This document shows, piece after piece, positions 9,928 through 18,538 of a stretch of DNA of 64,000 nucleotides (the first letter of the stretch is position 1; every line of letters starts with the position of its first letter). Where the stretch lies: NCBI GenBank assembly GCA_900547475.1, contig URGW01000003.1:94553-158552 (forward strand). Reading direction: 5' to 3'. The DNA is from an uncultured Clostridium sp. (GTDB lineage: Bacteria > Bacillota > Clostridia > Clostridiales > Clostridiaceae). The notes beneath the pieces are model-generated. The model was not told the origin of the DNA. It made no database searches and saw nothing but the letters and a program-made list of their open reading frames with translations. The translations under genes were made by a program, and so were the position numbers.

Positions 9928-10054
9928 TATTTTTCCTACTTTATTCTTCTTAATAATTTGAATTTTTTATACTACTTATAATTTCCTAGATTATCTTTTT
10001 TATGTTTACCATTTTTTCTTCAATTTTATTCCTTATATTTATTCATATTACCAA

Positions 10055-10204
10055 TTATTTAATTAATCTACTAATTATATCTTTGACCTCTCTTTTAATA
10101 TTCTTATAATAGTATTTATAAAAATTTCTAATTTCATAACTGTTCTCTAATATAGCATCACAAGTAATAAAAGTTATAATAGCAAACTCATCCCACTTAT
10201 CCAT
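10055..10204 (-). CDS. Small hypothetical protein (49 residues)
   Basis: An ATG at 10204 preceded by AGAGGTAAATATTAT opens a 49-codon frame ending in TAA. The peptide begins MDKWDEFAIITF, is rich in Y, N and K, and has a basic C-terminus (REVKDIISRLIK). Codon use matches the AT-rich neighbours. I do not recognise the family. It lies alone between the importer promoter and the plsY promoter, transcribed toward the importer operon. Confidence 0.45.
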   Translation of the reverse strand: MDKWDEFAIITFITCDAILENSYEIRNFYKYYYKNIKREVKDIISRLIK

Positions 10205-10306
10205 ATAATATTTACCTCTAACCTCGTAATGTTATATTATATGTTATTATCTCTATTATTGATATTAATAGTAAATACTTATTAAATTTTTATTTATAAA
10301 TATTCC

Positions 10307-10335
10307 TTGCATAATTTAATATTCTTAAATATTAT
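10307..10335 (+). promoter_or_regulatory. plsY promoter
   Basis: TTGCAT (10307-10312) and TATTAT (10330-10335) with a 17-bp spacer lie 30 bp upstream of the plsY ATG, which has an AAGGAGG ribosome site. Confidence 0.6.
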
Positions 10336-10365
10336 ATTTATGTAAAGATATATAAGGAGGTATAT

Positions 10366-10956
10366 ATGCTACCATTATTAATTGTTTTTTCATATCTTAT
10401 GGGATCAATTCCTAGTGGATATATTTTAGTAAAAAAGAAACTTAATAAAGATGTAAGAGAATATGGAAGTGGTAACATTGGTGCCACTAATGTTAAAAGA
10501 GTTGCAGGTGAAAAACTTTCAAAAATAACAGCAATTTGTGATATGCTAAAAGCAATTATTCCAGTACTATTAACACGTATTTTAATTTGGAGTGATATAC
10601 TAAAAACTGATACAAGTTTAAGTTTATCATTAGTAGCCATTGCAGCAATATTAGGACATAATTATACTATATTTTTAAAATTTAAAGGTGGTAAAGGTGT
10701 AGCTACTTCTGCAGCTGCTTTTATGATAGTTGTTCCTATACCATTTTTAATTACAGCTGTAATTTTCTTTGGCTTAAAATTGATAACAAAAATTGTTTCA
10801 ATTCGTTCTTTAGCTGCTGGTATTACATTATTTTTATCAACTCTTTTATTAGGCTATAATAAATACTATGTTTATGCTACGCTTTTTGCTTGTCTTTTAG
10901 TATTTTGGAGACATAAAAGTAATATTGACAGATTAATTAAAGGTGAAGAAAAATAA
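10366..10956 (+). CDS. plsY: Acyl-phosphate:glycerol-3-phosphate acyltransferase PlsY
   Basis: A 196-residue integral membrane protein with the PlsY motifs SYLMGSIPSGYI, GSGNIGATNVKR near residue 36 and FKGGKGVATS near residue 105. It transfers acyl groups from acyl phosphate to glycerol 3-phosphate, the first step of phospholipid synthesis. The frame is intact. The ICE begins a few bases after its stop codon, so its own terminator now lies 33.8 kb away at about 44757. Its transcript must now end inside the ICE, probably at the hairpin at 11009-11057. Confidence 0.92.
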   Translation: MLPLLIVFSYLMGSIPSGYILVKKKLNKDVREYGSGNIGATNVKRVAGEKLSKITAICDMLKAIIPVLLTRILIWSDILKTDTSLSLSLVAIAAILGHNYTIFLKFKGGKGVATSAAAFMIVVPIPFLITAVIFFGLKLITKIVSIRSLAAGITLFLSTLLLGYNKYYVYATLFACLLVFWRHKSNIDRLIKGEEK

Positions 10957-10963
10957 ATTTTTA

Positions 10964-10993
10964 TAAAAAAAACTTACTAAATTTCTGATTATC
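10964..10993 (+). repeat. ICE left terminal inverted repeat
   Basis: The core TCTGATTATC at 10984-10993 is the exact reverse complement of GATAATCAGA at 44726-44735. Extending outward, about 23 of 30 positions match. Imperfect termini of this kind are a Tn916 hallmark. Confidence 0.8.
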
Positions 10994-11004
10994 TTTTCAT
11001 AAGT

Positions 11005-11089
11005 TGGTAAATGCCGATATATCCCGTATTTTAGGACTTTATCGGTATTTTCTTTTTGGAAGATACCTTGCATAAGCTGGCATTTACCA
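11005..11089. repeat. 11-bp inverted repeat inside the left end
   Basis: TGGTAAATGCC at 11005-11015 is repeated inverted as GGCATTTACCA at 11079-11089. They bracket the terminator hairpin and lie between the terminus and the Int arm repeats. A role as Xis or accessory-protein site is inferred only. Confidence 0.5.
11009..11057 (+). terminator. Plus-strand terminator at the ICE left end
   Basis: AAATGCCGATA pairs with TATCGGTATTT (one G-T pair), followed by TCTTTTT on the plus strand. It faces transcription coming from plsY and would shield int from antisense readthrough. Confidence 0.6.
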
Positions 11090-11108
11090 GCATGAAAATG
11101 CAACCAAA

Positions 11109-11129
11109 AGTAGTAAATGAGTAGTAAAT
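11109..11129 (+). repeat. Int arm-type repeats, left pair (DR2-like)
   Basis: AGTAGTAAAT occurs at 11109 and 11120, an 11-bp period. The same pair in the same orientation is found near the right end at 44657 and 44668. This matches the DR2 arm sites bound by the N-terminal domain of Tn916 integrase. Confidence 0.75.
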
Positions 11130-11142
11130 ATAAGCTCCGATA

Positions 11143-12333
11143 TTAACAAGCCAGCCTTTCCAGCTCCGCTTTTGCAGATTGAAATGTCCCGTGTGCGTAA
11201 TAACCAAGTGTCATGGTTATGTTAGCGTGTCCCATGAGATATTGCAGAGTGTTAGGGTTCATTCCTCTGTTTGCCATATTCGTACAATAAGTATGTCTGA
11301 ATGAATGTGGTGTGATGTTCGGTAACTTGTCCGTGTGATATTTGTTATACTTCTTAATCAATCCTCGCACCATGCCCTCATAGTTTCCTGCAACTTTAGG
11401 CAAGCCCTCACGGTTTAAGAATAGGAAATTGCTGTAACCACCTACAATCAGCGGTTGTGCTTTTCCTCTGCTCTTTAGTATTCTTTGGATTGCTTGATAA
11501 GCCCGTTCTGTCAATGGAAGTTCCCGTTTTCCGTTTTTGGTCTTAGGCGTTTCAATATAGTAGCCGATTTCGCTGTCTTTCAATAACTGGTGGTCTATAT
11601 TGAGTATTCTGTTCTGCATATCAATATGCGTCGTTAGTCCGCAAAATTCAGAAATACGAAGTCCCGTTTCCAGCAGAAGCACAACCTCATCATAATACTT
11701 GCTGTAAATCTTGTCCTTTTCCATAAAGGCAAGCAGGCGTTCTTCCTGCTCTGGTGTAAGGATAACTTTCTGCTCCGTATCATCTTCCAGAACATCACTT
11801 AGTTTAAATTCAAATGGGTTCTTTCTGATACAGTCGTCTTGTATCGCCATGTAAAATGACGCTTTCAAGGAACGCTTATAGTTATCAATTGTTTTATAGG
11901 CATATCCTTTTTCACTCATTCTGATAGCCCATTCTTTAGCGTCCGACTGCTTCACAGTATCAATCGCCCTCATACCCAATGGGTCGTTTTTCAGAGCGTT
12001 CATAAGATACTGTCGTCCTTTTTCAGTAGCCCTTTTAATGTTCTTTCTTTGGCTGTTCTTCTTCTCATAGAGCTGGCAGACTGTCATTTTACCACCGACT
12101 GTGTCGATACCGTCGTTAAGGTCTTTTTTTATCTGTGCTTCTTTTTCCCTCAACGATATATCATCACGCTTTCCAGCAGGTGTCTTGTCTGTCGGTACAA
12201 GTTTCCAAGAATAGATAAATTGTGGCTTTCCGTATATATCGGTATATTTATAAACGTATCTTCCGTCTTTTCGCTGGCTCTCTCCATTACGCAAATTGCG
12301 ATTTTTACTGTCTTTTCGTTTTACATTAGACAT
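11143..12333 (-). CDS. int: Tyrosine integrase, Tn916 type
   Basis: A 396-residue tyrosine recombinase, close in length and wording to Tn916 Int. An N-terminal arm-binding domain (NLRNGESQRKDGRYVYKY) is followed by a core-binding domain (YKTIDNYKRSLKASF) and the catalytic domain. Active-site residues are visible: Arg in TGLRISE, Lys in TPKTKNG, HSFRH, GHANI and the nucleophile Tyr in GYYAHG. It cuts both ICE ends for excision and insertion at AT-rich targets. A GGAG site precedes the ATG. Transcribed toward the left end, so after circularisation the transcript can cross the joint into the transfer genes. Confidence 0.95.
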   Translation of the reverse strand: MSNVKRKDSKNRNLRNGESQRKDGRYVYKYTDIYGKPQFIYSWKLVPTDKTPAGKRDDISLREKEAQIKKDLNDGIDTVGGKMTVCQLYEKKNSQRKNIKRATEKGRQYLMNALKNDPLGMRAIDTVKQSDAKEWAIRMSEKGYAYKTIDNYKRSLKASFYMAIQDDCIRKNPFEFKLSDVLEDDTEQKVILTPEQEERLLAFMEKDKIYSKYYDEVVLLLETGLRISEFCGLTTHIDMQNRILNIDHQLLKDSEIGYYIETPKTKNGKRELPLTERAYQAIQRILKSRGKAQPLIVGGYSNFLFLNREGLPKVAGNYEGMVRGLIKKYNKYHTDKLPNITPHSFRHTYCTNMANRGMNPNTLQYLMGHANITMTLGYYAHGTFQSAKAELERLAC

Positions 12334-12411
12334 AGTGTAAAGCTCCTTTCCGTCATGGAATGAGCCATGATACGCTATACCTTATTATACCATATCTACG
12401 GCTCAATGACA

Positions 12412-12615
12412 TTAGATTTCGTCCAATGTATCTATGATTTTTTCAAATTGTTTTCGCTTAATCTGAATACGATTACCGTTCACGATAACCCAGCCAGCGT
12501 CAATATTTTCTTCGGCTAATTTACGCAATTTCTTTTCGCCAATGCGGAAGTATTTAGACGCTTCTTCAATCGTCAGAGTATATTTTTCCCAGATAGGCAC
12601 ATCAGTATTGTTCAT
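12412..12615 (-). CDS. xis: Excisionase, Tn916 Xis type
   Basis: A 67-residue winged-helix protein, the same length as Tn916 Xis. The recognisable core is [20 protein letters not shown] followed by [19 protein letters not shown]. It bends DNA at the ends and directs excision by Int. It lies 78 bp upstream of int in the same direction, with a GGAGGTGC ribosome site. Confidence 0.95.
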   Translation of the reverse strand: MNNTDVPIWEKYTLTIEEASKYFRIGEKKLRKLAEENIDAGWVIVNGNRIQIKRKQFEKIIDTLDEI

Positions 12616-12928
12616 AATCTATGCACCTCCTTTACTGTGTGTCATTTTTTACAAGCAGGCAGACGGCTTTGGAAAGCTCCGTTAGTATCTCAACTATTCC
12701 CATTCTTGTGGGCAGAACCGCACCATGCGGACGTATCATTATTCTGTGAGGATAGGTCGTGGCAAAGCGACTTTTCCAACGGTCGCTCTCGGATCACTGC
12801 GTGGGTCGCTCGCTTTCTTTTGGAAAGGTCATGGCGTACAGTCCCCGTGGCTTGCTATCTCACAAACGTATCTGTCTGCTTTATTCAGTTGTCAAAGACC
12901 AGACGGGCATAATCAATCCCGATATGAA
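12616..12928. other. Non-coding interval between xis and orf8
   Basis: This 313-bp stretch is clearly GC-richer than its neighbours. Two overlapping plus-strand frames exist (12637-12912 and 12725-12955), but they oppose the operon, lack ribosome sites and show no protein-like pattern. On the minus strand a TTGACA at 12890-12895 could be a -35 element for xis-int, but no convincing -10 was seen. It is probably a conserved regulatory or transcribed leader segment of the Tn916 type. Confidence 0.4.
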
Positions 12929-13162
12929 TTAGAAGCGTTTAATATCAAAGTTTAAGATTTTACGAATAATCGCTTCTTTGATAAAACCTTTCATTTCCAA
13001 ATCTACCGCAAGACGTAAGTTGTTGTTATCGTCGTAAAACGGACGCATACAGCATTGATTGATATATGGGTCATAAAATTCCAAGATTTTTGAAATTGCT
13101 GTTTCGTCGCCGTCGCAGGCTTTGGAAATAACCGTGAAAGTCGGTGTCAGCTCTTTTGGCAT
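12929..13162 (-). CDS. Tn916 Orf8-like regulator
   Basis: A 77-residue protein beginning MPKELTPTFTVISKACDGDE, with a helical segment KILEFYDPYINQC. Its size and position (between the sigma-like orf7 and xis) match Tn916 Orf8, a helix-turn-helix conjugation regulator. It overlaps the orf7 3' end by 16 bp. Together orf7 and orf8 drive transcription through xis and int toward the element end. Confidence 0.85.
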   Translation of the reverse strand: MPKELTPTFTVISKACDGDETAISKILEFYDPYINQCCMRPFYDDNNNLRLAVDLEMKGFIKEAIIRKILNFDIKRF

Positions 13163-13587
13163 TTTTCTTTTTCCTCCTCAATCAGTTGCTTTAACTTGTC
13201 TAGTGCTTGTATTCTGCACTTCGTTACATTCGCTCTGGAACAGTCAAGCATTTTCCCAATGTAAGTGTCCGTGTCCCCAATGAAAAAATACTGTAAAACG
13301 ATATTACGCTTTCGTTCTTCAATAGCTTTCAATGCACGAGCCAGTTGTTCATCTTCGATTGATACTTTTTCTCCACAGACTTCAAATACTGCAACATAAT
13401 CCGTAGAATATGTATCTTCTGTACCTATGGAATTTAAGAGGTCGTCCATAATTTCGGCGAATGGCATTTCTTTTTTCTCTGAACGACGTATCGCTCGATA
13501 GAAGTCAATCGCTCTATGACGTATAACTTTTTTAATAGCACAATCGAATTGATGACAGGTTTTTTCTTGTAGTTCTGACGGTTTCAT
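13147..13587 (-). CDS. Tn916 Orf7-like sigma-70-type regulator
   Basis: About 146 residues. The C-terminal half has a sigma region 4 helix-turn-helix (DTYIGKMLDCSRANVTKCRI) after an alternating Glu/Arg helix (ALKAIEERKRNIVLQYFF). The N-terminal half resembles region 2-like helices (AIDFYRAIRR). The ATG at 13587 is chosen because the in-frame GTG three codons upstream lies inside the AGGAGGTG ribosome site. In Tn916 this gene starts the regulatory cascade that is boosted by tetracycline through tet(M) readthrough. Here that upstream input has been replaced by ABC cargo. Confidence 0.85.
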   Translation of the reverse strand: MKPSELQEKTCHQFDCAIKKVIRHRAIDFYRAIRRSEKKEMPFAEIMDDLLNSIGTEDTYSTDYVAVFEVCGEKVSIEDEQLARALKAIEERKRNIVLQYFFIGDTDTYIGKMLDCSRANVTKCRIQALDKLKQLIEEEKEKCQKS

Positions 13588-13707
13588 TTTCCTCACCTCC
13601 TTTCGCTAGTCGAAAAGAGGTGTCTGCCCCTTTTCATATATACCGCGTTGAAAGTGGGGTACAGCGTAACCAAAATCAAAAAAAACTTAAAAAATTTTTT
13701 TCTGGCA

Positions 13708-13745
13708 TGAAAAAAGCCCGCACAAAACATATAGTCTGTACGAGC
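13708..13745 (-). terminator. Terminator between ABC cargo and orf7
   Basis: An 8-bp stem (GCTCGTAC with GTGCGGGC, two G-T pairs) is followed by TTTTTT on the minus strand. It separates the ABC exporter operon from orf7. In Tn916 a terminator in this area limits readthrough from tet(M) to orf7, and the same logic may hold here. Confidence 0.7.
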
Positions 13746-13791
13746 CTTTGAAACTGTATTGTATTTAGTTCTTATAAAAATGCCGTTAGGG

Positions 13792-13830
13792 TCAAATTGA
13801 TTGTGTCGAGGTATATCTAAAATATTCCAT
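13792..13830 (-). other. 12-codon mini-ORF with strong ribosome site
   Basis: AAGGAGCTGTCATT precedes an ATG that opens the peptide MEYFRYTSTQSI and stops at TGA. It lies between the ABC ATPase stop and the terminator before orf7. It could be a leader peptide controlling the terminator or the scar of a replaced gene. Nothing in sequence decides. Confidence 0.3.
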
Positions 13831-13861
13831 AATGACAGCTCCTTTACGGCACTATTCTTGT

Positions 13862-14497
13862 TTATTCAGACAGAAAAGAAATTGCACCGTTTTTAATTTC
13901 TAAGATTTCGTCGGCTTCTTCTGCCAAATGCTTACTATGTGTAACGACAACAACACATTTTCCTAATTCATGTGCAGTCTTTTTCAGCAAAGCAATGATT
14001 TCATCAGCGGTAGTTTCATCAAGATTTCCCGTCGGTTCATCTGCCAAAAGTACATGAGCGTCGCTGGCTAAAGCTCTTGCAATCGCCACACGCTGTTGTT
14101 GTCCACCAGATAGTTGCAATACATTTCTCTGCCAGTATTCTTTTCCAATGCCGACTTCTTCCAATAATTTTTCAGCATTTCCACTACCACCTAATTTGAC
14201 ATTTTCAACCGTTGTCAAATAATCAATCAGATTATAATTTTGAAATACCAATGAGATATTATGCTTTCTGTGGTAATTCAGCCCTTTTTTTGTAATGTCC
14301 TCGCCATTGCAAAGTACAGTCCCTTTTACCGCTGTGTCTAAGCCTGCTAACAACGATAAGAGTGTTGTTTTTCCTGCACCACTCGGACCGACAATGGTAT
14401 AGAAGATACCCTCCTCGAAAGTAGCAGATACATTATTCAAAATGGTTTTATCTTTTTTTGTTTTGTAAGCATAGCTTACATTCTTTACTTCTAACAT
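13862..14497 (-). CDS. ABC exporter ATPase (LolD/MacB type), cargo 1
   Basis: A 211-residue ATPase with Walker A GPSGAGKTT near residue 38, signature LSGGQQQRVAIARAL and Walker B VLLADEPTGNLDE. Its short form and FtsX-type partners place it in the MacB/LolD/BceA group, which handles peptides or lipoproteins rather than sugars. It is the last gene of the lipoprotein-permease-permease-ATPase operon. The divergent two-component system suggests induction by a cell-envelope stressor such as an antimicrobial peptide. That role is inferred. Confidence 0.85.
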   Translation of the reverse strand: MLEVKNVSYAYKTKKDKTILNNVSATFEEGIFYTIVGPSGAGKTTLLSLLAGLDTAVKGTVLCNGEDITKKGLNYHRKHNISLVFQNYNLIDYLTTVENVKLGGSGNAEKLLEEVGIGKEYWQRNVLQLSGGQQQRVAIARALASDAHVLLADEPTGNLDETTADEIIALLKKTAHELGKCVVVVTHSKHLAEEADEILEIKNGAISFLSE

Positions 14498-14510
14498 TTT
14501 CGTCGTCCTC

Positions 14511-15956
14511 CTAACTCATTTCCGATAAAATATCTTTCGGGTTTCTCTTTAGTATTACAATTCCAGATACCAGAACAGAAGCCGTTATCAACACAAGAAC
14601 ACTTACACCGTCCAGTAGATACATTTCTGGTGTAACCTCTACGCTGATACTCTGCACGTCCTGCTTTGGTGCAACGTATTCTGTGGATACTTTTCCCTCA
14701 TTATTCTTTTCTTCCTCCTGCATTTGCTGAACCTGCTGTGATACCAGATAATTTGCAGTTGCTTTGGAAACGGCAGGAGCGACAGCAAAGGATAACATAA
14801 GGGAAAGAACAGCAATCATAATCGCTTCGCTCCAAATTTGTCCGATAATTCTAAATTTCGGAACACCGAGAGATAAGAAAATACCGACTTCCTGCACCCG
14901 ATTTTTCAACCAGAAAAGAAATACTAAAACAAGGATAACAAAACTTGCAACAGAGATTACCAATATCATCATTTCGCTTACTTTTGCTAAATCATTGAAG
15001 TTTGAGGACATGGTTTCGGAATTTCCGTTATTGTCAATCAAATCATATTGCTCCCAATTGATGTCTACTTTTTGCAGATTTTCTTTTACTTCGTCGTAAG
15101 CTTCCACATCTTCCACTTTGAAATAGGCTCTTTCATATAATGGACTTGTTTCACCCTCTGCCTTTTCTGGAAATCTCAAATCTGTAAATATTACATTTTC
15201 CGAACGGTAAGTATCTCCCTGCATAAGTGGGGACATCTTTTGATCCACTTGATAAATTCCAACAATCTCAGCTTCTGATACCTTTGAATTTTCAGTATCG
15301 TGGTAATCATTAAAAGAAATCTTATCGCCGATTTTCAGATTATTTTGCTTTGCCAGTTCCTCTGAAATGACACACATATCTTTATCCTCTGGGGTTATCA
15401 TTCGTCCCTCTTTGATATGCAGGTTTCCAGATAAAACATTTCTGTCTAGTTTCATATCTTTGTTTCCAATTAAACTTACACCGCCAACATCTGCATTCTG
15501 GTCTACATCTTTATCTTCAATCCTTTTGAAATTTACAGGGTTTACGGGAGTTGTTACTGTTGTAATATTGTAATCAGCAATTCCTTTTGCTTTTGCCAAT
15601 TTCTCAATGTCTTTTATATCTAAGCTTTCAAATTCATTTGTTGTCCAGCCTGTCCAAGTCTCCACACCATTGATAATCTCTTTTTCCTGATGGTAGCCAC
15701 CAAAACTACCTTCCTTATCATTACCAATCTTTTCTGAGTATTCACGAACTCGCTTTGTTCGGTACTCTGCATTTCTTTCTAAAAGAAAGCCTGCACCTAT
15801 GGCTTGTCTGGTTTTGTCCTGCACCTCAATACTGGCATTTTTGCTCGCCACACCTGCAAGAAGCAAGGTACTGATTGCAAAAACAATCAACAATAAGAGA
15901 ATACTTTTTACGGGCTTTCTGAACACAGAACGCCTTGCCAATCCAAAAAAATTCAT
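14511..15956 (-). CDS. FtsX-type ABC permease, cargo 1
   Basis: A 481-residue protein with an N-terminal membrane segment (SILLLLIVFAISTLLLAG) and a large extracellular domain of about 270 residues with a MacB-like core. Three further membrane segments follow, and the C-terminal signature is NPKDILSEMS. The end RxNPKDILxxM is shared with the next permease, so the two arose by duplication and probably form a heterodimer. It lies 13 bp upstream of the ATPase gene. Confidence 0.85.
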   Translation of the reverse strand: MNFFGLARRSVFRKPVKSILLLLIVFAISTLLLAGVASKNASIEVQDKTRQAIGAGFLLERNAEYRTKRVREYSEKIGNDKEGSFGGYHQEKEIINGVETWTGWTTNEFESLDIKDIEKLAKAKGIADYNITTVTTPVNPVNFKRIEDKDVDQNADVGGVSLIGNKDMKLDRNVLSGNLHIKEGRMITPEDKDMCVISEELAKQNNLKIGDKISFNDYHDTENSKVSEAEIVGIYQVDQKMSPLMQGDTYRSENVIFTDLRFPEKAEGETSPLYERAYFKVEDVEAYDEVKENLQKVDINWEQYDLIDNNGNSETMSSNFNDLAKVSEMMILVISVASFVILVLVFLFWLKNRVQEVGIFLSLGVPKFRIIGQIWSEAIMIAVLSLMLSFAVAPAVSKATANYLVSQQVQQMQEEEKNNEGKVSTEYVAPKQDVQSISVEVTPEMYLLDGVSVLVLITASVLVSGIVILKRNPKDILSEMS

Positions 15957-15959
15957 GTA

Positions 15960-17183
15960 CTATCCCTCCATTTTCGCTAATATATCTTTTGGGTTTGCTC
16001 GTAATATCGGAAGAATGGAACAGCACAATGCCACCAAAATAACTGCACCGCCTAAAAGGAACAACATTCCAATATCTTGTATCTGCAACACCACTTTCAG
16101 ATTTTCTGTTACGCTTTCTGAACTGGTAATGATGTTTTGCAAAACGCCCGAGAACAATTTACCAATGGCTGTTGCTCCTAAAACCGAAAGTGTAAATACA
16201 CTGCCTGCTTCTAATAAAGTTTGCAGGAAAATTTCACTTTTTGTCTTGCCGAGGCTCATAAAGATTGCCACCTCTTTTTGCCTTGTCCGCATCCACATAC
16301 ATAACAGCAGGGAAACAACAACAGTACCAGTTACCAATGTAAGTACCAGCATAAGATTTGCCACCTTACTGATTTGCTCTAATGGAGCAGACATCTGTTG
16401 ATAAAGGGTATCAGACGTGCTAAGTGCTACATCATTTCCGAATATTTTTTGCAGGCTGGTTTCCAGCACATCTAATTTTTCTGGTCTTTTTGAGTAAATG
16501 CAGATTTTTTCAAATTCAGCTTCTTTGAACAATTCTTTATAAGTACTGTTGTCAATAAAGATTTGATTTTCTATTCGATTGACTGCGGTAGTTTCTGACG
16601 GCTGGTCTTTTTCCGCATTTCCTGCGGACATGAAAATTCCAATAATCTGAACAGATACTTTTGTTCCGTTTTCTGTACTTAATTCAATCGTATCTCCAAC
16701 TTTTAGCTCATTTTGATTTGCAAGGTTCGCATTGATAACAGCACCCTTTTTCTCACGCTTGATATAATCGCCAGAAGCTAAGCGGTACTGCATTTCTGAA
16801 AAAGGGCTGTCCTTTTCCAAATCATCATAGGAAAGCAGTGCTATTTTCAAATTTTCCTCATTCGTAGAAGTATTGAGCGTAACGGGAGCAAAATTATTCG
16901 GAAATACCTCTTGTCTACCAATGCGGTTGATAGACGAAACATCTTCTAGCGTTTCAATCTTGTTTACTTCATTCTCTGTTATCTTGCTGTCCTTACTTGT
17001 AATTTCAGCCACAATCTTAGAGTTTGTCTTTTCCTGCATGGCTTGTTTGGACTCATTTGTAGTCCTTAAAATCATGCTTGTACCTAAAATCATACTGTTT
17101 ACAAGTATCAAAACAATCAACAGAAGAATGGTTTTCCCTTTTTTTCGCTGTAAATAGCGAAAACCAAGTTGATAAAACTTCAT
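15960..17183 (-). CDS. FtsX-type ABC permease paralogue, cargo 1
   Basis: A 407-residue permease of the same architecture as its neighbour: N-terminal membrane helix (TILLLIVLILVNSMILG), extracellular domain, then helices including a KEVAIFMSLGKTKSEI loop and the C-terminal ANPKDILAKMEG. It lies 3 bp from the next permease gene and 11 bp behind the lipoprotein gene, so it belongs to one operon. Confidence 0.85.
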   Translation of the reverse strand: MKFYQLGFRYLQRKKGKTILLLIVLILVNSMILGTSMILRTTNESKQAMQEKTNSKIVAEITSKDSKITENEVNKIETLEDVSSINRIGRQEVFPNNFAPVTLNTSTNEENLKIALLSYDDLEKDSPFSEMQYRLASGDYIKREKKGAVINANLANQNELKVGDTIELSTENGTKVSVQIIGIFMSAGNAEKDQPSETTAVNRIENQIFIDNSTYKELFKEAEFEKICIYSKRPEKLDVLETSLQKIFGNDVALSTSDTLYQQMSAPLEQISKVANLMLVLTLVTGTVVVSLLLCMWMRTRQKEVAIFMSLGKTKSEIFLQTLLEAGSVFTLSVLGATAIGKLFSGVLQNIITSSESVTENLKVVLQIQDIGMLFLLGGAVILVALCCSILPILRANPKDILAKMEG

Positions 17184-17194
17184 ACTTCACACCT

Positions 17195-17689
17195 CTATTC
17201 CCAATGGGCTATGACAACCTTTGTTGCATTGAAATGATTTGTGTCTGCAAACTCTCCATAGAGATATACTTCAGATTGCTTTTTCACATCGGATATAGAA
17301 CCCGTTGTTACATTTGTAACACCAGACTGTGCATTTACTGTGGCAATGACAAATTCACAATCTGGGTTATAGGTTACAGAAACAGCATTCTCTTTTTTTT
17401 CCATTCCCGGTGCTTCTATTTTTATCCCAGCTCCCCCCTCAATATCTTTTGCTTGATTTACCAAGCAACCATTGTCTGTAAATTCCAAAACACTTCCTAT
17501 CAAATTAGCAGAATCTAATATGTCGTTTCCTTTATTTTCTGAAGAACCATTTGCATTTTCTTCATTCGTATTAGAATTGACAATAGGATTAGACGTATCT
17601 GGTTTCTCATCTGGACTTGCACCACACCCCGTCAATGCACAGATACATAATCCAACTGCTATGAATTTACTGATGTTTGTCTTTTTCAT
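17195..17689 (-). CDS. Secreted lipoprotein of the cargo 1 exporter operon
   Basis: A 164-residue protein with a signal peptide ending in LTGCGAS (lipobox), then a low-complexity N/S/E-rich linker and a small globular domain of about 100 residues ending in HFNATKVVIAHWE. I do not recognise the domain by name. As first gene of the operon it may work as an external adaptor or substrate-capturing lipoprotein for the FtsX permeases. Confidence 0.7.
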   Translation of the reverse strand: MKKTNISKFIAVGLCICALTGCGASPDEKPDTSNPIVNSNTNEENANGSSENKGNDILDSANLIGSVLEFTDNGCLVNQAKDIEGGAGIKIEAPGMEKKENAVSVTYNPDCEFVIATVNAQSGVTNVTTGSISDVKKQSEVYLYGEFADTNHFNATKVVIAHWE

Positions 17690-17742
17690 TTTTGTATTCC
17701 ACCTTTCTTGTTCGATATGCCCCTATTGTAAAAGCAAACCAT

Positions 17743-17801
17743 TCTAAAAATCCTGTAAAAAAGTAAGAAAATCATCATCATTTTTTAGAGGATTTTTACA
17801 G
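17743..17801. promoter_or_regulatory. Divergent control region of cargo 1
   Basis: Two related boxes face each other: CTAAAAATCCTGTAAAA (17743-17759) and TTTTAGAGGATTTTTACAG (about 17783-17801). They lie between the lipoprotein gene (minus) and the response regulator gene (plus). A TATAAT-like hexamer follows at about 17820. They are good candidates for binding by the adjacent OmpR-type regulator to control both operons. Confidence 0.5.
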
Positions 17802-17851
17802 ACTTTTCTGTTATACTGTCTATAATTTATATAGAAAAGGATTGATACATT

Positions 17852-18538
17852 ATGAAAATACTTCTTCTGGAAGATGATTTAGAATTATGTAAAAATATAA
17901 AAAATTCGCTGGAAAAAGAAAACTATATGGTTGATTGTTGCAATGACGGGGAAACCGCTATGCTGTATGCCTTAAATACAGACTATGCTTATGACATTGC
18001 CATTGTAGACCGTATGCTACCGATTATTGACGGCTTAACAATCATAAAATCTATGCGTAGAAAAGGAATATCTATTCCTATCCTTATCATTACAGCCATG
18101 AGTACCCTTGATAATCGGGTGGAGGGTTTAGACGGCGGTGCTGATGATTACTTAGTAAAGCCATTTCATATCAAAGAATTGCTTGCAAGGGTTCGGGCAT
18201 TGACAAGGCGACCTGCCAATATCCAGTTATCGTCTAAATTACAATATGGAGATTTAACTTTTGATAAAGACAGCCGAACCTTATCTACACCCGTCAATTC
18301 TATTTTATTAACTTCAAAGGAAACCGAATTGACTTTTGTATTTATGCAGAACCCAGAAACACTATTTTCCCGTGAACAGCTAATCCTTAAAATCTGGGGC
18401 AGTTCTTCCGAGGTAGAAACTGGCAATGTAGACAGTTACATTTCTTTTCTGCGAAAACGCCTAAAAGAGTTAAAAAGTTCCTGTAAAATAACAACGGTCT
18501 ACGGGGCAGGGTACAAACTGGAGAAAGAAACATGTTAA
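17852..18538 (+). CDS. OmpR-type response regulator, cargo 1
   Basis: A 228-residue regulator: receiver domain with acidic pocket EDD near residue 7, phospho-acceptor Asp in IVDRML near 52 and Lys in LVKPFH, then a winged-helix DNA-binding domain (REQLILKIWG, VDSYISFLRKRLK). It overlaps the kinase gene by a few bases. It points away from the exporter operon and most likely controls it. Confidence 0.9.
   Translation: MKILLLEDDLELCKNIKNSLEKENYMVDCCNDGETAMLYALNTDYAYDIAIVDRMLPIIDGLTIIKSMRRKGISIPILIITAMSTLDNRVEGLDGGADDYLVKPFHIKELLARVRALTRRPANIQLSSKLQYGDLTFDKDSRTLSTPVNSILLTSKETELTFVFMQNPETLFSREQLILKIWGSSSEVETGNVDSYISFLRKRLKELKSSCKITTVYGAGYKLEKETC

Noticed and set aside
12637..12955. Two overlapping plus-strand ORFs (91 and 76 residues) between xis and orf8
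   Set aside because: They oppose the operon, lack ribosome sites, have unusual W/R/S-rich composition and overlap in different frames. Treated as non-coding.
15799..16401. 200-residue plus-strand ORF over the FtsX permease genes
   Set aside because: It lies antisense to two well-supported membrane proteins and shows low-complexity, non-family-like wording.
17078..17518. 146-residue plus-strand ORF opposite the lipoprotein gene
   Set aside because: It is Cys/Tyr/Phe-rich shadow translation with no ribosome site; the minus-strand lipoprotein has a signal peptide and lipobox.
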